NCBI GenBank assembly: GCA_007124535.1
Contig: SLEY01000178.1
Location: forward strand, 1 to 9,882
DNA from: Planctomycetaceae bacterium
Lineage (GTDB): Bacteria; Planctomycetota; Planctomycetia; Pirellulales; Pirellulaceae
DNA: 9,882 bases
Direction of reading: 5' to 3'
Positions 7,849 to 9,882 of this stretch are shown here, in pieces. The position numbers and the translations under genes are program-made. The notes below the pieces were generated by a model. That model ran no database searches. It was not told the origin of the DNA and worked only from the letters and a program-made list of their open reading frames with translations. Position 1 is the stretch's first letter. Each line of letters opens with the position of its first letter.

Positions 7849-9555
7849 ATGAATACGTCGTTGAATTGGAACAGCCGGCATTTGACGCACGGATGGCAGC
7901 GGGGCGTGACCGCGTTCTACTACGGGCTGGGGCTGACAGACGAGGATCTGGACAAACCCCAGATAGGGATCGGCGTTCCCCTGTTGGATGGGAATCTGTG
8001 CAACGTGCACGCCTACGAGTTGGCTCAGCAGATTGCTCAGGGGTGCCGGGACGCGGAAATGATCGGGTTCCCGTTCGGCGTTCCGGCCGTTAGCGACAAC
8101 ATCACGCAGGGGCACGAGGGGGGCAATGCGAGTCTGCCGTCCCGGAATCTGATCGCCAATGCTGCCGAGTTGGTTGTCACGGCGCACGGCTACGACGCCT
8201 TGATCGGATTGCACCACTGTGACAAGAACGGTCCCGGTTTCGCGATGGCCCTGGCCCGCATGAATTATCCCGGCCTGCTACTCAGCGGCGGGACGATCCG
8301 GCCGGGGCGGCACCGGGATCAGGATATTTCGATCCTGGACGTGTACGATGCTCAAGCGGCGGCGGCGCTAGGCCGGATCGATTCGGCCGAACTGGACCAG
8401 ATCCTGCGAAACGCCTGTCCCGGCATCGGCGGCTGTGGGATCGCCGCCTCCTTCAATACCTGGGGCGTGGCCATGGAAGCGATCGGGCTGATGCTGCCGT
8501 TCAGCAGCTCGATCCCGGCCGAGGATTCGGAAAAACAGGCGGAATGCCAGCGGGTGGGGCGAGTGGTCCGGGAACTGTTGCGCCGTGACCTGCGGCCGGC
8601 CGAGATCCTGACCCGCGCGGCTTTCGAAGATGCGGCCGCCGCCCTGGCAGCGATCGGCGGATCGACCAATGGCGTGCTGCACCTGCTGGCGCTGGCCCGC
8701 GAAGCGAAAATCGATTTCGCCTTGCGAGAAATGCAGGCCATCTTCCGCCGGACCCCCGTCCTCTGCAGCTTCGCACCACGCGGTCGAAAGACGATGGTCG
8801 ATCTCCATCACGCCGGCGGGACCCCCGTGCTGCTGAAACACCTGATCCGCGCCGGCGTCCTGCGCGGCGAAGGCCTCACCGTCACCGGCCGGACCTGGCG
8901 CGAGATGCTGGACCAGGTGGACGATCCGCCGGCCGACCAGCAGCTGATCGCACCCGCCGACGCGCCCTTCAAACCGTTCGCCGATATCCAAATCTGCTTC
9001 GGAAATCTCGCGCCCGACGGAATCGTCTTCAAGGTGTCCAGCATGCAGGAGCCCCGCTTCCGCGGAACGGCGATCTGCTTCGAAGATTCGCAAGCCGTCG
9101 CTCAAGCCGTCGAAACGAAACGGATCCGCCCCGGGCACGTGATCGTGCTGAGATACCTCGGACCGGTCGCCTCCGGAATGCCCGAAGTGCTGGTCGCGTC
9201 GGCGGCCCTCAGCGTTCCCGAGTTGGACGGGAAAGTCGCGTTGATCTCCGACACCCGCGTCTCCGGCGTCTCGCACGGAGCCATCGGCGTGCATTGTGCC
9301 CCGGAAGCCGCCGTGGGAGGCCCGATCGCCCTGGTCGAAAATGGGGACCAAATCTCCTTCGATCTATTGGCCGGCGACGTGACCCTGCACGTGTCCCGGG
9401 ACCAATTGGCCCAGCGGCGGCAACGCTGGCAGCCCCGGCCGCCCCAAGGCCGACGCGGCTACCTCGCCGATTTCGCCGCCACCACCACGCAAGCCCAACA
9501 CGGCTGCGTCAGCCAATCGATCCTCGCCCCGGCATCGCCCCCCGCCAATCGCTAA
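7849..9555 (+). CDS. IlvD/Edd-family dehydratase, dihydroxy-acid dehydratase-like
   Basis: This 568-residue protein matches the IlvD/Edd family along its full length. Dihydroxy-acid dehydratase removes water from dihydroxy acids in valine, leucine and isoleucine synthesis; relatives act on sugar acids. Cysteines expected to hold the Fe-S cluster are C51 (GNLCNVH), C124 (HHCDK) and C196 in ACPGIGGCG. D83 and K126 fit the metal site, S472 in DTRVSG fits the catalytic base, and GGTIRPGR resembles the GGTILPGR of long-type dehydratases. Several motifs differ from the standard enzyme: QGHEGG for MGxEGM, DTRVSG for DGRFSG, and SFNTW where TANTM is usual. It may therefore be a paralogue with another substrate, so I give no symbol. 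ATG 7849 is chosen over an in-frame ATG at 7777 because AAGGA lies eight bases upstream and the extra 24 residues are unlike the family. It may share a transcript with thpR. Confidence 0.9.
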   Translation: MNTSLNWNSRHLTHGWQRGVTAFYYGLGLTDEDLDKPQIGIGVPLLDGNLCNVHAYELAQQIAQGCRDAEMIGFPFGVPAVSDNITQGHEGGNASLPSRNLIANAAELVVTAHGYDALIGLHHCDKNGPGFAMALARMNYPGLLLSGGTIRPGRHRDQDISILDVYDAQAAAALGRIDSAELDQILRNACPGIGGCGIAASFNTWGVAMEAIGLMLPFSSSIPAEDSEKQAECQRVGRVVRELLRRDLRPAEILTRAAFEDAAAALAAIGGSTNGVLHLLALAREAKIDFALREMQAIFRRTPVLCSFAPRGRKTMVDLHHAGGTPVLLKHLIRAGVLRGEGLTVTGRTWREMLDQVDDPPADQQLIAPADAPFKPFADIQICFGNLAPDGIVFKVSSMQEPRFRGTAICFEDSQAVAQAVETKRIRPGHVIVLRYLGPVASGMPEVLVASAALSVPELDGKVALISDTRVSGVSHGAIGVHCAPEAAVGGPIALVENGDQISFDLLAGDVTLHVSRDQLAQRRQRWQPRPPQGRRGYLADFAATTTQAQHGCVSQSILAPASPPANR

Positions 9556-9697
9556 CCCGGCTGCGCCGCAACCAAAAAAGGAGTCGGCTCGTGCTCCCCC
9601 TCGTCCTGGAGCCGGGCATGCCGCGTGCTTTCGTCCCGATAGGGACCGCAACAAATCAGGCCCAGGGCAGAGCACTGCCGTATCAGCCGCAGTGCGC
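9556..9697. other. Non-coding stretch after the IlvD-like gene
   Basis: I see no gene here. There are short possible pairings (CGGCTC 9585-9590 with GAGCCG 9609-9614; GGCAG 9666-9670 with CTGCC 9675-9679), but no hairpin followed by a T-run, so no intrinsic terminator can be called for the preceding gene. Confidence 0.6.
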
Positions 9698-9701
9698 GCA
9701 T

Positions 9702-9727
9702 CGTTCCCACGCTTCCGCGTGGGAACG
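9702..9727. repeat. REP-like palindrome, left copy
   Basis: A perfect 11-bp stem, CGTTCCCACGC with GCGTGGGAACG, closes a TTCC loop. This palindrome type is, to my knowledge, repeated widely in some genomes, including Planctomycetota. Confidence 0.9.
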
Positions 9728-9734
9728 CAAGCTC

Positions 9735-9749
9735 GGACGCTTCGCGTCC
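9735..9749. repeat. Small hairpin, left inner unit of the composite
   Basis: GGACGC and GCGTCC pair as a 6-bp stem around the loop TTC. Its reverse complement appears in the right inner unit at 9809-9823. Confidence 0.75.
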
Positions 9750-9808
9750 CATGAAAGGAACCGTAACAACTGAAAACGATGCAGGAGTTTCATGGGTGAA
9801 AGTCGAAA

Positions 9809-9823
9809 AGACGCGAAGCGTCT
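9809..9823. repeat. Small hairpin, right inner unit of the composite
   Basis: AGACGC and GCGTCT pair as a 6-bp stem around the loop GAA. The outermost pair differs from the left unit (A-T for G-C), a compensatory change that keeps the stem. Confidence 0.75.
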
Positions 9824-9831
9824 AAACCGTG

Positions 9832-9857
9832 CGTTCCCACGCGGAAGCGTGGGAACG
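9832..9857. repeat. REP-like palindrome, right copy in opposite orientation
   Basis: The same 11-bp stem as the left copy closes a GGAA loop, the reverse complement of the left copy's TTCC, showing that this copy is inverted. Confidence 0.9.
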
Positions 9858-9863
9858 ATGCAA

Positions 9864-9882
9864 TGACCGATGACCGATGACC
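9864..9882. repeat. Tandem 7-bp repeat (TGACCGA), running off the window
   Basis: Two full TGACCGA units and a partial third (TGACC) are seen directly after the REP-like composite; the total copy number lies beyond the window edge. Confidence 0.7.

Larger units (their letters stand above)
9698..9861. repeat. Composite REP-like element with nested inverted repeats
   Basis: The region is built as an inverted repeat at three levels. Outer arms 9698-9729 and 9830-9861 are 32-base reverse complements without mismatch, each holding its own palindrome. Next, 9736-9748 and 9810-9822 are 13-base reverse complements, each also a small hairpin. Innermost, CCCATGAAA (9748-9756) matches TTTCATGGG (9788-9796). 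The core 9757-9787 is unique. The gaps between outer and middle arms are 6 and 7 bases, so the symmetry is close. This is the layout of paired, facing REP units (a BIME), which are scattered in intergenic DNA and thought to be moved by RAYT-type TnpA transposases. No transposase lies in the window. Confidence 0.85.

Noticed and set aside
8368..9351. Minus-strand open frame (327 codons) opposite the IlvD-like gene
   Set aside because: It is antisense to conserved dehydratase motifs and resembles no family.
9556..9620. Possible intrinsic terminator after the IlvD-like gene (CCCGGCT with AGCCGGG, and an A-run)
   Set aside because: The arms are about 47 bases apart, no T-run follows on the plus strand, and on the minus strand the T-run precedes the stem rather than following it.
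9698..9861. CRISPR array
   Set aside because: The repeats are inverted, only two copies of each exist, and there are no regular spacers.

Overview
The window looks like part of a high-GC bacterial chromosome. The style of the LysR regulator, the IlvD-like protein and above all the short GTTCCCACGC/GCGTGGGAAC palindromes at the right end remind me of Planctomycetota. This is an inference from pattern memory, not a search. There are five protein genes in two divergent groups, no RNA genes, no CRISPR array and no transposase.

Left two thirds, minus strand (6978 down to 1): a LysR-type regulator, then gltB (large subunit of glutamate synthase), then gltD (small subunit, cut by the left window edge). 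The regulator's TGA stop overlaps the gltB ATG as ATGA, and gltD follows gltB after 92 bases that can form two GC-rich hairpins. GltB and GltD together make the bacterial NAD(P)H-dependent GOGAT enzyme, which converts glutamine and 2-oxoglutarate to two glutamates. The regulator in front of them, in the same transcription direction and overlapping the first enzyme gene, is a plausible control gene for ammonium assimilation.

Middle (6979-7161): a divergent intergenic region. It contains an AT-rich block, an imperfect 16-bp palindrome and weak sigma70-like promoter candidates for each side.

Right third, plus strand: thpR (RNA 2',3'-cyclic phosphodiesterase of the 2H family) with a strong Shine-Dalgarno, then, 93 bases later, an IlvD/Edd-family dehydratase that keeps the iron-sulfur cysteines but departs from standard dihydroxy-acid dehydratase motifs. 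A small hairpin sits directly in front of its ribosome binding site.

Right end (9556-9882): no gene. It holds a composite REP-like element of about 164 bp made of nested inverted repeats (two facing copies of a 26-nt palindrome, two facing copies of a smaller one), followed by a 7-bp tandem repeat that runs off the window. I did not find a convincing new biological system. The best leads are the regulator-gltB overlap, the divergent IlvD paralogue and the REP-like composite.
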